This document shows positions 36,046-45,130 of a stretch of DNA of 64,000 bases, in pieces. The notes under the pieces were generated by a model. That model ran no database searches. It was not told the origin of the DNA and saw only the letters and a list, made by a program, of their open reading frames with translations. Origin of the DNA: Pararhizobium mangrovi (lineage in GTDB: Bacteria; Pseudomonadota; Alphaproteobacteria; Rhizobiales; Rhizobiaceae); contig NZ_VHLH01000025.1 of assembly GCF_006516965.1 (NCBI RefSeq), forward strand, positions 1-64,000. The letters run 5' to 3'. Every line of letters begins with the position of its first letter. Position 1 is the first letter of the stretch. Made by a program: the position numbers and the translations under genes.

Positions 36046-37827
36046 ATGGCTTCAGCGCGCGCGATTCTCAAGGAAACCTTCGGCTTCGACGATTTCCGAC
36101 CGGGACAGGAAGAGATCGTCTCGGCGATCGAGGCGGGCCGCGACGTGCTGGCCGTCATGCCGACGGGCGGCGGCAAGTCGCTGTGCTACCAGCTTCCCGC
36201 CCTGACGCGGAAGGGCATGACGGTCGTCGTCTCGCCGCTGATCGCGCTGATGCGCGACCAGGTGGCGGCCCTTCGCGCAAGCGGCGTTTCGGCCGGTGCG
36301 CTGACCTCCGCGAACGCACCGGACGAGAACGAGGCGATCCTGAGCGCGATCGCTTCGGGCGAAATGAAGCTTCTCTATATGGCGCCGGAGCGGCTTTCCG
36401 GCAGCATCGGACTTTTAAGGCGCGCCGGCGTCTCGCTTCTCGCCGTCGACGAGGCGCACTGCGTCAGCCAGTGGGGCCACGACTTTCGGCCGGACTACCT
36501 GACCGTCGGCACGCTTCGCGGCGAACTCGGCGGCGTGCAGACGGCCGCCTTCACCGCGACGGCAGACGGCGAGACGCGCGCCGACATCGTCGCCAAGCTC
36601 TTCGACGGTCCGCCGGCGGAATTCCTGCGCGGCTTCGACCGGCCGAACCTCTTCCTCGCCTTCGAGCCGAAGGCGAACGCGCGCCGGCAGGTTTGCGACT
36701 ACGTGACGCGGCGCAAGGGGCAGGCCGGCATCGTCTACTGCTCCTCGCGACGCAAATGCGAGGATTTCGCCGAACATCTGCGCGGCGAAGGCGTCAACGC
36801 GCTGGCCTACCATGCCGGGCTCGAGGCCGAGACGCGCAAGCTCGCCGAGGCGCGCTTCGGCCGCGAGGACGATCTCGTGATGGTGGCGACCGTCGCCTTC
36901 GGCATGGGCGTCGACAAGCCCGATGTGCGCTTCGTCGTGCACGCCGACCTGCCGAAGACGGTCGAGAACTACTATCAGGAGATCGGGCGTGCGGGCCGCG
37001 ACGGGCTGCAGGCCGAAACGCTGACGCTCTTCGGCGTCGACGACATCAAGCTTCGCCGTGCGCAGATCGACGATTCCGATGCGCCGGACGAACGCAAGCG
37101 CACCGACCATGCCCGCCTTTCCGCCCTGCTTGCGCTCGCCGAGGCGCCGCGCTGCCGGCGCCAGACGCTTCTCGCCTATTTCGAAGAAGAGGCTGCCGCC
37201 TGCGGGCATTGCGATCTCTGCCTTTCGCCGCCGGCTCGCTACGACGCGACGGTGGATGCGCAAAAGGCGCTCTCGGCGATCGTTCGGACCGGCGAGCGCT
37301 TCGGCATCGGCCACCTGATCGCGGTGCTGCGCGGGGAGGACGGCGATCGCATCCGCGAACTCGGCCACGACCAGTTGCCCACCTTCGGCGTCGGTGCCGA
37401 TATCGAACGCGGCGCATGGCAGGACCTCTTCCGTCAGATCTACGCGCTGGGACTCGCCGCCGTCGACATGCAGCACGGAAGCTGGCGCGTGACGCCGGAG
37501 GGCTGGGCGGTCCTCAAGGGGAAGCAGACCGTCGAACTCAAGGTGCCGGTCAAGCGCGCCCGCGGCGAAAAGGCCTCCCGGCGCGAACGCCCGCCGATGC
37601 CCGACGATCTCGATCAGGACCTGCTTGCGCTCCTGAAGAAGCGCCGGCGCACGCTCGCCGACGAGCAGGGCGTTCCGGCCTATGTCGTCTTTCCCGACCG
37701 TACGCTGATCGAGATGGCGGCGGCCAAGCCTTCGACGCTCGACGAGATGGCCGGACTGAACGGCATCGGGGCAAAGAAGCTGGAGCGCTACGGGACCACA
37801 TTCCTGGAAATCCTGCGCGCCGGCTGA
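36046..37827 (+). CDS. recQ: ATP-dependent DNA helicase RecQ
   Basis: RecQ unwinds DNA 3'-5' in recombination and fork repair. The 593-residue product has helicase motif I (MPTGGGKSLCYQLPAL near residue 44), the DEAH-type box VDEAHCVSQWGHDFRPDY, and motif VI (YYQEIGRAGRDG). A zinc-binding Cys set follows (CRRQTL ... CGHCDLC near 375-395), then the winged-helix region, and an HRDC domain at the C-terminus (about 520-590). All parts are present. It begins 78 bases after the BLUF gene. Confidence 0.96.
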   Translation: MASARAILKETFGFDDFRPGQEEIVSAIEAGRDVLAVMPTGGGKSLCYQLPALTRKGMTVVVSPLIALMRDQVAALRASGVSAGALTSANAPDENEAILSAIASGEMKLLYMAPERLSGSIGLLRRAGVSLLAVDEAHCVSQWGHDFRPDYLTVGTLRGELGGVQTAAFTATADGETRADIVAKLFDGPPAEFLRGFDRPNLFLAFEPKANARRQVCDYVTRRKGQAGIVYCSSRRKCEDFAEHLRGEGVNALAYHAGLEAETRKLAEARFGREDDLVMVATVAFGMGVDKPDVRFVVHADLPKTVENYYQEIGRAGRDGLQAETLTLFGVDDIKLRRAQIDDSDAPDERKRTDHARLSALLALAEAPRCRRQTLLAYFEEEAAACGHCDLCLSPPARYDATVDAQKALSAIVRTGERFGIGHLIAVLRGEDGDRIRELGHDQLPTFGVGADIERGAWQDLFRQIYALGLAAVDMQHGSWRVTPEGWAVLKGKQTVELKVPVKRARGEKASRRERPPMPDDLDQDLLALLKKRRRTLADEQGVPAYVVFPDRTLIEMAAAKPSTLDEMAGLNGIGAKKLERYGTTFLEILRAG

Positions 37828-38077
37828 ACGGCGGCACACCCTGCAGAACGGCCTCACGGACGCTGCCGGGGGAGCCCGTTCCAGAACCCCTCGTTTCCCG
37901 CGATCTTCCGCCGATCGAAAGGCAACCGGGACGCTGTCCCGCCCGGCGGCTTTCATGATCGTGCGATCCAAAAAAGTCCGAAAACAGACGAACTCGCGAA
38001 GGTTGTCTCGCGTTGTTCCTGTTCACCCCATACAGACGCGACGATGCTGGCCGACCGGTCGGCAAGGAGAACATCCG

Positions 38078-38914
38078 ATGCAGACGCGACGTTTCGGAAC
38101 GACCGCCTTCGAAACATCGGTAATCGGCCAGGGCACCTGGCATCTCGACCATGCAGACCGGGCGAGCGCCGTTGCCGCGCTGCGCCACGGGCTCGACTAC
38201 GGCATGAGCCATATCGATACGGCGGAGATGTACGGCGAAGCGGAGCCCGTCATCGGCGAGGCGATCGAAGGCCGGCGGGACGAGGTGTTCCTCGTTTCCA
38301 AGGTGCTGCCGCACAACGCGTCCCGGTCGGGCACGATCGAGGCCTGCGAGCGTTCGCTGCGCCGGCTGCGCACGGACCGGCTCGATAGCTATCTGCTGCA
38401 CTGGCCCGGCCGGTTTCGCCTCGAGGAAACCTTCGAAGCGTTCGACCGGCTCCAGTCGGACGGCAAGATCCGCTCGTTCGGCGTCAGCAATTTCGGTACG
38501 AAGGATCTCGACCGGGCCTATCGCATCGCCGGCGATCGTATCGCCTGCAACCAGGTGCTCTACCATCTGAAGGAGCGCACCATCGAGCATTCCGTCCTGC
38601 CGTGGTGCGTCGAACACGGTATCGCGCTGACCGCCTACAGCCCGTTCGGCCACGACGCCTTCCCCGACGAGGCGAGCGAGGGCGGCCATGTCCTGTCGGA
38701 GATCGCCGCTACGCGCGATGCGACGCCGCGCCAGGTCGTGCTCGCCTTCCTCACCCGCAATCCTGCCGTCTTCGCGATTCCGAAGGCGTCGAAGACGAAC
38801 CACGTCGAGGACAACGCCGCAGCGAGCGATCTGCACCTCTCGGAAGACGAGATCGACCGTATCGACACGGCATTCGTACTCGGGAAGGAGCCGGCAAGCC
38901 TGCCGATCCTCTAG
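38078..38914 (+). CDS. Aldo/keto reductase
   Basis: A NAD(P)H-dependent oxidoreductase of the AKR superfamily; substrate not predictable. The 278-residue product shows the barrel and catalytic residues: Asp and Tyr in MSHIDTAEMYGEAE, Lys in VFLVSKVLPHN, and His in SYLLHWPGRFRL. The NADP-binding end includes AIPKASKTNHVEDNAAAS. AAGGAG eight bases before ATG 38078 supports the start. A perfect inverted repeat downstream probably ends both this gene and the converging FeeM-like gene. Confidence 0.9.
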   Translation: MQTRRFGTTAFETSVIGQGTWHLDHADRASAVAALRHGLDYGMSHIDTAEMYGEAEPVIGEAIEGRRDEVFLVSKVLPHNASRSGTIEACERSLRRLRTDRLDSYLLHWPGRFRLEETFEAFDRLQSDGKIRSFGVSNFGTKDLDRAYRIAGDRIACNQVLYHLKERTIEHSVLPWCVEHGIALTAYSPFGHDAFPDEASEGGHVLSEIAATRDATPRQVVLAFLTRNPAVFAIPKASKTNHVEDNAAASDLHLSEDEIDRIDTAFVLGKEPASLPIL

Positions 38915-38990
38915 CGAGAGGCCAGCTTCGATCCCCGACGCTCGTTCGAAAAAGGGACACCGTTCGCTTTCGGTAGGTTTTGACTGACAC

Positions 38991-39016
38991 TACGGCGTCG
39001 CGTTTGCGACGCCGTA
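38991..39016. terminator. Bidirectional terminator hairpin
   Basis: TACGGCGTCGC at 38991-39001 pairs perfectly with GCGACGCCGTA at 39006-39016 around GTTT. It lies between the converging aldo/keto reductase (+) and FeeM-like (-) genes. There is no T-run on the + side. Confidence 0.65.
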
Positions 39017-39047
39017 TCCCCAATGTCCTTCGATCGCTGGAACCGCC

Positions 39048-39824
39048 TTACGCCGGCAAGGCTGCGCTCGGTGCACGACGGATGTTCGCGGCGTAGCGTG
39101 CGGTCGGAAGGATCGTCAGCGGCGTCGAGGCGACGTCGTTCGGCTTTCCGTAGAGCATGCGCATCTCGTGACGCTGTGCACGGAAGAACGGGAAGCGCTC
39201 GTTGATGCGATGGCGCGAGCTGCGAAGGTCCGCGGCAAGCAGCGTCGCCGATACGTTGTAGCCACCGGTTTCGCTCGTCGCCGGTACGACCACCCGGGAT
39301 TCGATCGTTCGCTCGTAGAACGCCGCATGCTGCGGCACCACCATCGAGAGGCACCGATCGGCATCGAAGAATTCGGTGGCGATCAGCGCCAGGCGGATCG
39401 TCAGCATGTGCATGCCGCGAAGGTGGCGCATCTCCTCCGGATCGGCGGCGAAGCGCGCCGGGTCGATCAGCGACATTCCGGCATCGAGAAACGAGTCGAT
39501 CGCCGACGAGAAGATGCCCGCCGATGCGCTGACGCGGTGCTCCGGCGTCACGTGGTGGATGCGCATCGTGCTGATCAGCCGCTCGTCGTAGTAGATCCCG
39601 AAGACGTAGGACTGGGGATCGAAGTCGAGATCGTCGATGATGACGTTCCCGGAAATCGGCATGATGTCGGCGAGCTTGTACGCCTTGGCGCGGATGCGCC
39701 CGACCTCTTCCATGTCTTCGGCCGTCTCGATGCGGCGGTACTCGACGCGATCGAGAAGATCGAAGATGCGTGCGTTGAAATCCGGCTTTGCCTCAAGGTC
39801 CGGTTTGGTGATGAACGTCGTCAC
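39048..39824 (-). CDS. FeeM-like N-acyl amino acid synthase / GNAT-fold acyltransferase
   Basis: The 258-residue product resembles the FeeM-type N-acyl amino acid synthases, which share the LuxI fold and join acyl chains to an amino group. Matching segments are YRRIETAEDMEEVGRIRAKA, a DDLDFDPQSYVFGIYYDERL run ending STMRIH, IDPARFAADPEEMRHL, and the C-terminal YPFFRS-like FPFFRAQRHEMRMLYG. The product has not been determined by sequence. The start is GTG 39824 with GAGGGG upstream. An 18-bp inverted repeat sits directly before it. Confidence 0.7.
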   Translation of the reverse strand: MTTFITKPDLEAKPDFNARIFDLLDRVEYRRIETAEDMEEVGRIRAKAYKLADIMPISGNVIIDDLDFDPQSYVFGIYYDERLISTMRIHHVTPEHRVSASAGIFSSAIDSFLDAGMSLIDPARFAADPEEMRHLRGMHMLTIRLALIATEFFDADRCLSMVVPQHAAFYERTIESRVVVPATSETGGYNVSATLLAADLRSSRHRINERFPFFRAQRHEMRMLYGKPNDVASTPLTILPTARYAANIRRAPSAALPA

Positions 39825-39836
39825 TCGTTTACCCCT

Positions 39837-39854
39837 CGTTAAACTTGTTCAACG
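39837..39854. promoter_or_regulatory. 18-bp inverted repeat upstream of the FeeM-like gene
   Basis: CGTTAAAC-TT-GTTCAACG is symmetric at all but one base pair. It lies 12-30 bases before the GTG start, overlapping where the 5' leader or promoter should be. Size and symmetry resemble an operator, for example of a LuxR-type regulator, but no regulator gene is adjacent. Confidence 0.4.
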
Positions 39855-40132
39855 AAAAGTTACGACAGGGTGACGGCGTTTACAAACAATTTGATATAAT
39901 TGCGACACAATTCCGTGATTGCCGGCGCCGTGGCGATTGCGCGCATTCGAAGGCTTCGAGAGGCTTTCGGAACGATACGGAAGCGCCAGAGCCTTTCAGG
40001 CCGGACGGGGTTGCGTCAGGTGCGACAAGAACCGCGTCGAGCGTACCGGTGATACGGTTCGCCCGTCTGCCGGAGCGTCATCGCGCAGACCGGACCGCAT
40101 GAAGGATCATGAATGCATGATCCGAAGGGCTT
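39855..40132. other. Intergenic region between FeeM-like and GGDEF-EAL genes
   Basis: About 280 bases without a supported gene. It begins with AT-rich sequence (TTACAAACAATTTGATATAATTG near 39880-39903, split as TTACAAACAATTTG and ATATAATTG) that may hold the promoter of the FeeM-like gene. The remainder is GC-rich with no convincing frame. No clear terminator for the upstream GGDEF-EAL gene was found. Confidence 0.5.
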
Positions 40133-42430
40133 TTAAGAGACGTTGCGCAGGGCCGGAATGCTCCGGAATTCGGTCGTCGCCACCAGTTCGCTGACCGAGG
40201 CGGAAGGCAGGGGCAGGCCGAACACGTAGCCCTGTATCTGATCGACGCACTCGGCCGATCGAAGGGCCTGAAGCTGCTCCTCCGTCTCGACGCCTTCGAT
40301 CACCACGTCGAAGCCGAGATCGCGCGAGAGCCGGAAGATGCCCTTCAGGAGCTTGAGCTGCCGCTCGTCCGCCGGTACGTCGTCGACGAAGGAGCGGTCG
40401 ATCTTGACGGTGTCGAACGGCAGCGTGTTGAGGTAGCTGAGGCTGGAATATCCCGTGCCGAAGTCGTCGATCGAGACGCTGGCACCCATCTCCATGATCT
40501 CGCGCAGGATCCCGTGCGCCTTCGAGGGGTCGCGCACGAAGGCGCTTTCGGTCACCTCGACCCGCAGGCGGCGCGCGGGAAGGCCGCTCGCATCGAGCGC
40601 CGAGCGGATCGTCGCCAAAATGCCTTCGTCCCGGAGGTCGATCGCCGACAGGTTGACGGAGACGCTGACGTCGCCGATCCACGTCATGCAGTCGCGGCAG
40701 GCGGTGTGGAGCACGCTTCGCGTCAGGTCGCCGATGATGCCCATCTCCTCGGCGAGTTCGATGAAGACGACCGGGGATATCGACCCGTGCTCGGGGTGGG
40801 TCCAGCGCGACAGCGCCTCGCAACAATCGACGTGCATGCGGTCGGGGTCGATGATCGGCTGGTAGACCAACGAAAGCGCATCGGTTGCGATCGCTTCGCG
40901 CAGATCCTCCATCAGGCTCTGTCGGTGGCGATACTCGTCGTCCATCTCCTGCACGAAAGCGGTCCACGTGTTCTTGCCGTTGCGCTTGGATTCGTAGAGC
41001 GCCAGATCGGCCTTGATCTGCGCCGTCTCGAGGTGGAACTCGTGCGCGGACAACACCGCCACGCCGCCGCTGACGCCGACCGACAGACGGTGGCCGTTGA
41101 CGAAATAGGTACCCCGCATGGCCTCGTGGATGGTGGCCATCAGTTCGTGCGCATCGTCTTCGCCGGCCACGTCCCCGATGAAGACGACGAATTCGTCGCC
41201 GCCGAAGCGCGACAGGATCAGGCGCTCGGGCGCGACCTGCCCCAGGCGCATGGCGAATTCGCACAGCAGGCGGTCGCCGGTCAGGTGGCCCGTCGTGTCG
41301 TTGATATGCTTGAAGTCGTCGATGTCGAACACCGCGACGGCAATCTTTCGCCCATCGGCGCGGCCCTTCAGGGCGCCCCCGATGAGCTCGACGAAATAGG
41401 CCCGGTTCGCAAGCCTCGTCAGGCTGTCGTAGCGTGCCATCTCGACGACCTGCTCTTCGGCCTTCACACGCGCCGTGACGTCCTCGAAGTTCAAGACGGT
41501 GCCGCTCTCGGAATCGTGCTTGGCCGTGAACTCGACCAGGAGATCGTCGGACAGGCGCACGAGCGCTCGCGACTGCCGGCCGCGGATCAGATCGACGAGC
41601 TGCGTTTCGATGACGCTCGCCCGGTCCTGGTCGAAGACCTTCCGTGAAACGGCAAGGCGCAGCACCGCCTTCAGCGAGTGATTGACGATCTGGTCGACAT
41701 CGTCGATCTGCAGCAGGCGGCCGGCCTTCTCGTTGGCGACCACGATCCGCTCGTTGACGTCGAGCATGAACAGGCCGTTCGGCATGTTGTTCAGCGCCGT
41801 GTCGAACTGCTGCGCGATCTCGGCGATCTCCCGGCTCGCCATGAAGTTCTCGACCAGGAACTCCCGCACGCCGGCGGCCATCTTGCGCACGAGCAGGCCG
41901 AACACGACGATGAAGATCGCGACGAAAGCGAAATAGATGTTCAGCTTCGACAGGAGGCAGGCGATGATCGGTACGAAAGACGCAAGCAGGGCAGCGCTGA
42001 CCACGTGACGCGAGCCGTAATTGCGCCCGACGGCCGAAACGAGTGTCGCAAACGTCAGCGAGAAGAGCAGGAACTCGGCGAACGGATCCCGCGAGGTGAG
42101 AATGCTGTAGCCCGACAGGAAGCCCAATGTGAGCGCGACGGAACTCGCCGCCAGGATATAGCTGCGTTCCCAGTAAAGGATTTCGGCCCGGCTGTGCTGT
42201 TCGCCGTCGCCAAGATCGAAGCTGCGCATCTGGATGCGACGGGCGAGCCAGATGACGATGAAGACGAGCGAACTGACCGCGTAGACCGGATCGGAGAGCT
42301 TGAAACCGATGAGAAGGCCGGCGCCGACATGCAGGAACAACCCCGCCGTCAGCGTTCCCCTATCGGCATATAGAGAACAGACCAGCGACTGATAGACGTC
42401 TCTTGGAATGTGCCGATCGTTCTCAACCAT
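40133..42430 (-). CDS. Membrane PAS-GGDEF-EAL cyclic-di-GMP protein
   Basis: A cyclic-di-GMP turnover protein of 765 residues. The N-terminal part (about 20-190) has around six membrane helices. A PAS domain follows at about 200-300 (NMPNGLFMLDVNERIVVAN). The GGDEF domain at about 325-480 keeps SRFGGDEFVVFIGD, with no RxxD inhibitory site just before it. The EAL domain at about 500-750 keeps EALSRW near 538, and DDFGTGYSSLSYLNTLPF. Both catalytic motifs look intact, so it could be bifunctional. It may influence motility, given the flagellar genes 16 kb away, but that is inference. Confidence 0.93.
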   Translation of the reverse strand: MVENDRHIPRDVYQSLVCSLYADRGTLTAGLFLHVGAGLLIGFKLSDPVYAVSSLVFIVIWLARRIQMRSFDLGDGEQHSRAEILYWERSYILAASSVALTLGFLSGYSILTSRDPFAEFLLFSLTFATLVSAVGRNYGSRHVVSAALLASFVPIIACLLSKLNIYFAFVAIFIVVFGLLVRKMAAGVREFLVENFMASREIAEIAQQFDTALNNMPNGLFMLDVNERIVVANEKAGRLLQIDDVDQIVNHSLKAVLRLAVSRKVFDQDRASVIETQLVDLIRGRQSRALVRLSDDLLVEFTAKHDSESGTVLNFEDVTARVKAEEQVVEMARYDSLTRLANRAYFVELIGGALKGRADGRKIAVAVFDIDDFKHINDTTGHLTGDRLLCEFAMRLGQVAPERLILSRFGGDEFVVFIGDVAGEDDAHELMATIHEAMRGTYFVNGHRLSVGVSGGVAVLSAHEFHLETAQIKADLALYESKRNGKNTWTAFVQEMDDEYRHRQSLMEDLREAIATDALSLVYQPIIDPDRMHVDCCEALSRWTHPEHGSISPVVFIELAEEMGIIGDLTRSVLHTACRDCMTWIGDVSVSVNLSAIDLRDEGILATIRSALDASGLPARRLRVEVTESAFVRDPSKAHGILREIMEMGASVSIDDFGTGYSSLSYLNTLPFDTVKIDRSFVDDVPADERQLKLLKGIFRLSRDLGFDVVIEGVETEEQLQALRSAECVDQIQGYVFGLPLPSASVSELVATTEFRSIPALRNVS

Positions 42431-42595
42431 TATGCGGCCGCCTCTTCTTGGGCCCGTTCTATCGACACACGTTTAAGAAATGCTTCTCAAATCGATCGAT
42501 ATCACGATGCCCGTTCGCAAACGGCGCCATTTCAGTCGATGGTTAAAGAGCGGACCGGTCGTTTGGGATAAAACGAGCAGTAAAGCGAGAGCTTC

Positions 42596-43753
42596 TCAAG
42601 TTTCGGCGAGGCGCTTTACGAGCCTGGCGAGCATCTCGAGACAGGCTTCGAGCTGATCGAGGTCGACGTATTCGTCGGGCTGGTGCGCCTGGTCGATCGA
42701 ACCGGGCCCGCACACCACCGTCGCGATACCGGCGTCCTGGAAGAGGCCGGCTTCCGTGCCGAAGGCGACGACGTCGCGCTCGCGCCCGCCGGTCAGTTCG
42801 CTGACGAGGGCGAGCGCCTCTGAATCCGGCATCGGTTCGAGACCGGCCACCTCGCCGATCGTGCGCACGGCAATGCCCGTCTCCGGCGCGATCGCTTGCA
42901 TCGCGGGCAGGAGATCGGTTTCGACATAGCGCGCGAGCGCGTCCTTGACGAAGGCCGCGTCCTCGTCGACGACGGGCCGCATTTCCCATTCGACGGCGCA
43001 GTGGCCGGCGATGACGTTGCGTGCCGAACCGCCTTCCATGCGGCCGACCTGAACCGTCGTCCAGGGTGGCTCGAACGGACTTTCGGCCGGTGCCTTCCTC
43101 TTCAAGGCCTCGCCGAGTTCCATCAGCCGGGTAACGTAACGCACGGCGATTTCCACCGCGTTGACGCCCTTGTCGGGCTGCGAACCGTGGCCGCCGGTGC
43201 CGGTGAACTCGGTCGTGTATTCGAAGCAGCCCTTGTGCCCCTCGATGATGCGCATCGAGGTCGGCTCGCCGATGATGCAGACGGACGGCTTGATGGCGGC
43301 GCGCTCCAGTTCCTCCATCAGGGCGCGCGCGCCGAAGCAGCCGACCTCCTCGTCATAGGTGAAGGCGAAGTGGATCGGCCGCTTCAGCTCGGCCTCGGCG
43401 AAGGCCGGCACCATGGCAAGGCAGCAGGCAATGAAGCCCTTCATGTCGCAGGCGCCGCGCGCGTGAAGCTTTCCGTCCTCCTCTCGCAGTTCGAACGGGT
43501 CGCTCGTCCATTCCTGCCCGTCCGTCGGCACGACGTCGGAATGACCGGAAAGGACGATGCCGCCGTCGCCATCCGGACCGAGCGTGGCGAAGAGGTTCGC
43601 CTTCGTGCCCGTCTCGTCGAAGGTGACGAAGCTGCGCGCGCCCGCTTCGCGCAGGATGGAATCCGCGTAGCCGATCAGCGCCGTGTTGCCGTCGGCCGAG
43701 ACCGTCGGAAAGGCGACGAGATCGGCGAGGATCGCCCGCGTGCGTTCGAGCAT
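42596..43753 (-). CDS. argE: ArgE-like M20 N-acetyl amino acid deacetylase
   Basis: A metal-dependent deacetylase of the acetylornithine deacetylase group. The 385-residue product contains the metal-binding segments LSGHSDVVPTDGQEW and HARGACDMKGFIAC, the catalytic TYDEEVGCFGARAL, GEPTSMRIIEGHKG and the dimerisation motif GTGGHGSQPDKGVNA. It lies 26 bases after a probable ectoine hydrolase, whose product, N-acetyl-diaminobutyrate, is one carbon shorter than acetylornithine; it may act there rather than in arginine synthesis. ATG 43753 is used; GTG 43771 is an alternative. Confidence 0.85.
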   Translation of the reverse strand: MLERTRAILADLVAFPTVSADGNTALIGYADSILREAGARSFVTFDETGTKANLFATLGPDGDGGIVLSGHSDVVPTDGQEWTSDPFELREEDGKLHARGACDMKGFIACCLAMVPAFAEAELKRPIHFAFTYDEEVGCFGARALMEELERAAIKPSVCIIGEPTSMRIIEGHKGCFEYTTEFTGTGGHGSQPDKGVNAVEIAVRYVTRLMELGEALKRKAPAESPFEPPWTTVQVGRMEGGSARNVIAGHCAVEWEMRPVVDEDAAFVKDALARYVETDLLPAMQAIAPETGIAVRTIGEVAGLEPMPDSEALALVSELTGGRERDVVAFGTEAGLFQDAGIATVVCGPGSIDQAHQPDEYVDLDQLEACLEMLARLVKRLAET

Positions 43754-43779
43754 GTGCGCTGTCTGGCTCACCTTCCGGC

Positions 43780-44964
43780 TCAGTCCTTCACGAACATCTT
43801 GCGCGGCCGGTTGCACAGGCACTCCGCCGCCGCACCCTCGCGCACGAGGATGCTTTCGGTGATCTCCATGCCCCAATCCTTCATCCACAGCCCCGGCATG
43901 AAGTGGAAGGTCATGCCCGCCTGCAGCTCGGTATTGTCGTTGTCGCGGAACGAGATCGTGCGCTCGCCCCAGTCCGGCGGATAGGAGATGCCGATCGGAT
44001 AGCCGCAGCGTGCCGAGCGTTCGATGCCGCCCTTGGCGAGTTCGGCGTGAAGCGCCCGGGAGACGTCGCCCGCGCAATTGCCCGGCCGCGCCGCATCGAG
44101 CCCCGCGTGAAGCCCGTCGACCAGCGCCTTTTCCGCATCGACCAGATGCTGCGGCGGCTTGCCGAGAAAGACGGTCCGGCAGAACGGCGCATGGTAGCGG
44201 CGGTAGCAGCCCGAAATCTCGAAGAAGGTCGCCTCGCCCTTTTCGAACGATGTCCAGCTCCAGGTGAGATGCGGCGCGGCAGCGTCCGAGCCCGAAGGCA
44301 GGAGCGGCACGATCGCCGGATAGTCGCCCCAAGAATCGTCGACGCCGCGTACCGCGTCGGCATAGATCTCGGCGACGAGCTCGTGCTTCTTCACGCCCGG
44401 CTCGATGCGCTCCAGGATGCCATCGATGATCTTTTCGGAAATGCGCGCGGCACGGCGCATGAAAAGGATTTCCTCGTCCGACTTCACGCCGCGCTGCCAG
44501 TTCACGAGCGCCGTCGCATCGACGAAGTTCGCGTTCGGCAGCTCCTTCTGCAACGTCAGGAAGGCCTTGGCGGAGAAGTAGTAATTGTCGAGTTCGACGC
44601 CGATGCGCTTGTTGGCATAGCCCTTGCGCGTGAGGATCGCGGCCAGATCCTCCATCGGGTGGCAGTCCTTGGCCTGCACGAAATAGTCCGCGTAGCCCGA
44701 CGCCCGGTCGTCGTCCATCCAGCAGGTGCGGATCGCGCCGTTCGCGTCCTGCAGCCGTCCCCACCAGATCGGATCCTCGTCGAGGAAGACGAGCACGCCC
44801 TGGTGCACGTAGAAGGACCAGCCGTCGTAGCCGGTCAGCCATGCCATGTTCGACGGGTCTTCGACGAACAGGACGTCGACCTCCCATTCCTGCATGGCGG
44901 CACGCACCTTGGTGAGCCGCCGCTCGTATTCGACCATGGTGAAGGGAAGCGTGGACGCCGGCAT
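43780..44964 (-). CDS. doeA: Probable ectoine hydrolase (DoeA, M24 family)
   Basis: An M24 (creatinase/aminopeptidase P-like) protein whose closest recalled match is ectoine hydrolase DoeA, which opens ectoine to N-acetyl-diaminobutyrate. The 394-residue product has the creatinase N-domain (EYERRLTKVRAAMQEWEVDV) and the catalytic C-domain with MRRAARISEKIIDGILERI and GYPIGISYPPDWGERTIS. It also has MTFHFMPGLWMKDWGMEITE, and ends in RPRKMFVKD. The SYPPDWGE and GLWMKDWG segments are DoeA-like. No other ectoine genes (doeB, doeC, doeX, transporter) are adjacent. It heads a two-gene operon with the ArgE-like gene. Confidence 0.72.
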   Translation of the reverse strand: MPASTLPFTMVEYERRLTKVRAAMQEWEVDVLFVEDPSNMAWLTGYDGWSFYVHQGVLVFLDEDPIWWGRLQDANGAIRTCWMDDDRASGYADYFVQAKDCHPMEDLAAILTRKGYANKRIGVELDNYYFSAKAFLTLQKELPNANFVDATALVNWQRGVKSDEEILFMRRAARISEKIIDGILERIEPGVKKHELVAEIYADAVRGVDDSWGDYPAIVPLLPSGSDAAAPHLTWSWTSFEKGEATFFEISGCYRRYHAPFCRTVFLGKPPQHLVDAEKALVDGLHAGLDAARPGNCAGDVSRALHAELAKGGIERSARCGYPIGISYPPDWGERTISFRDNDNTELQAGMTFHFMPGLWMKDWGMEITESILVREGAAAECLCNRPRKMFVKD

Positions 44965-45130
44965 CGCAATACCCCGAGACAGTTATGTGCGCGCGAGAAA
45001 GCCGGACGATCCGGCGCACCGATAGAAACATGTCATGCGTGCAAGTCAATTCGCAGCCGCGAACACGGCGACGAAATGTGCCATGTTTTCTTCGCTTTGT
45101 GCTTTTGGTGGTGCGACGGGCACGCGCGCC

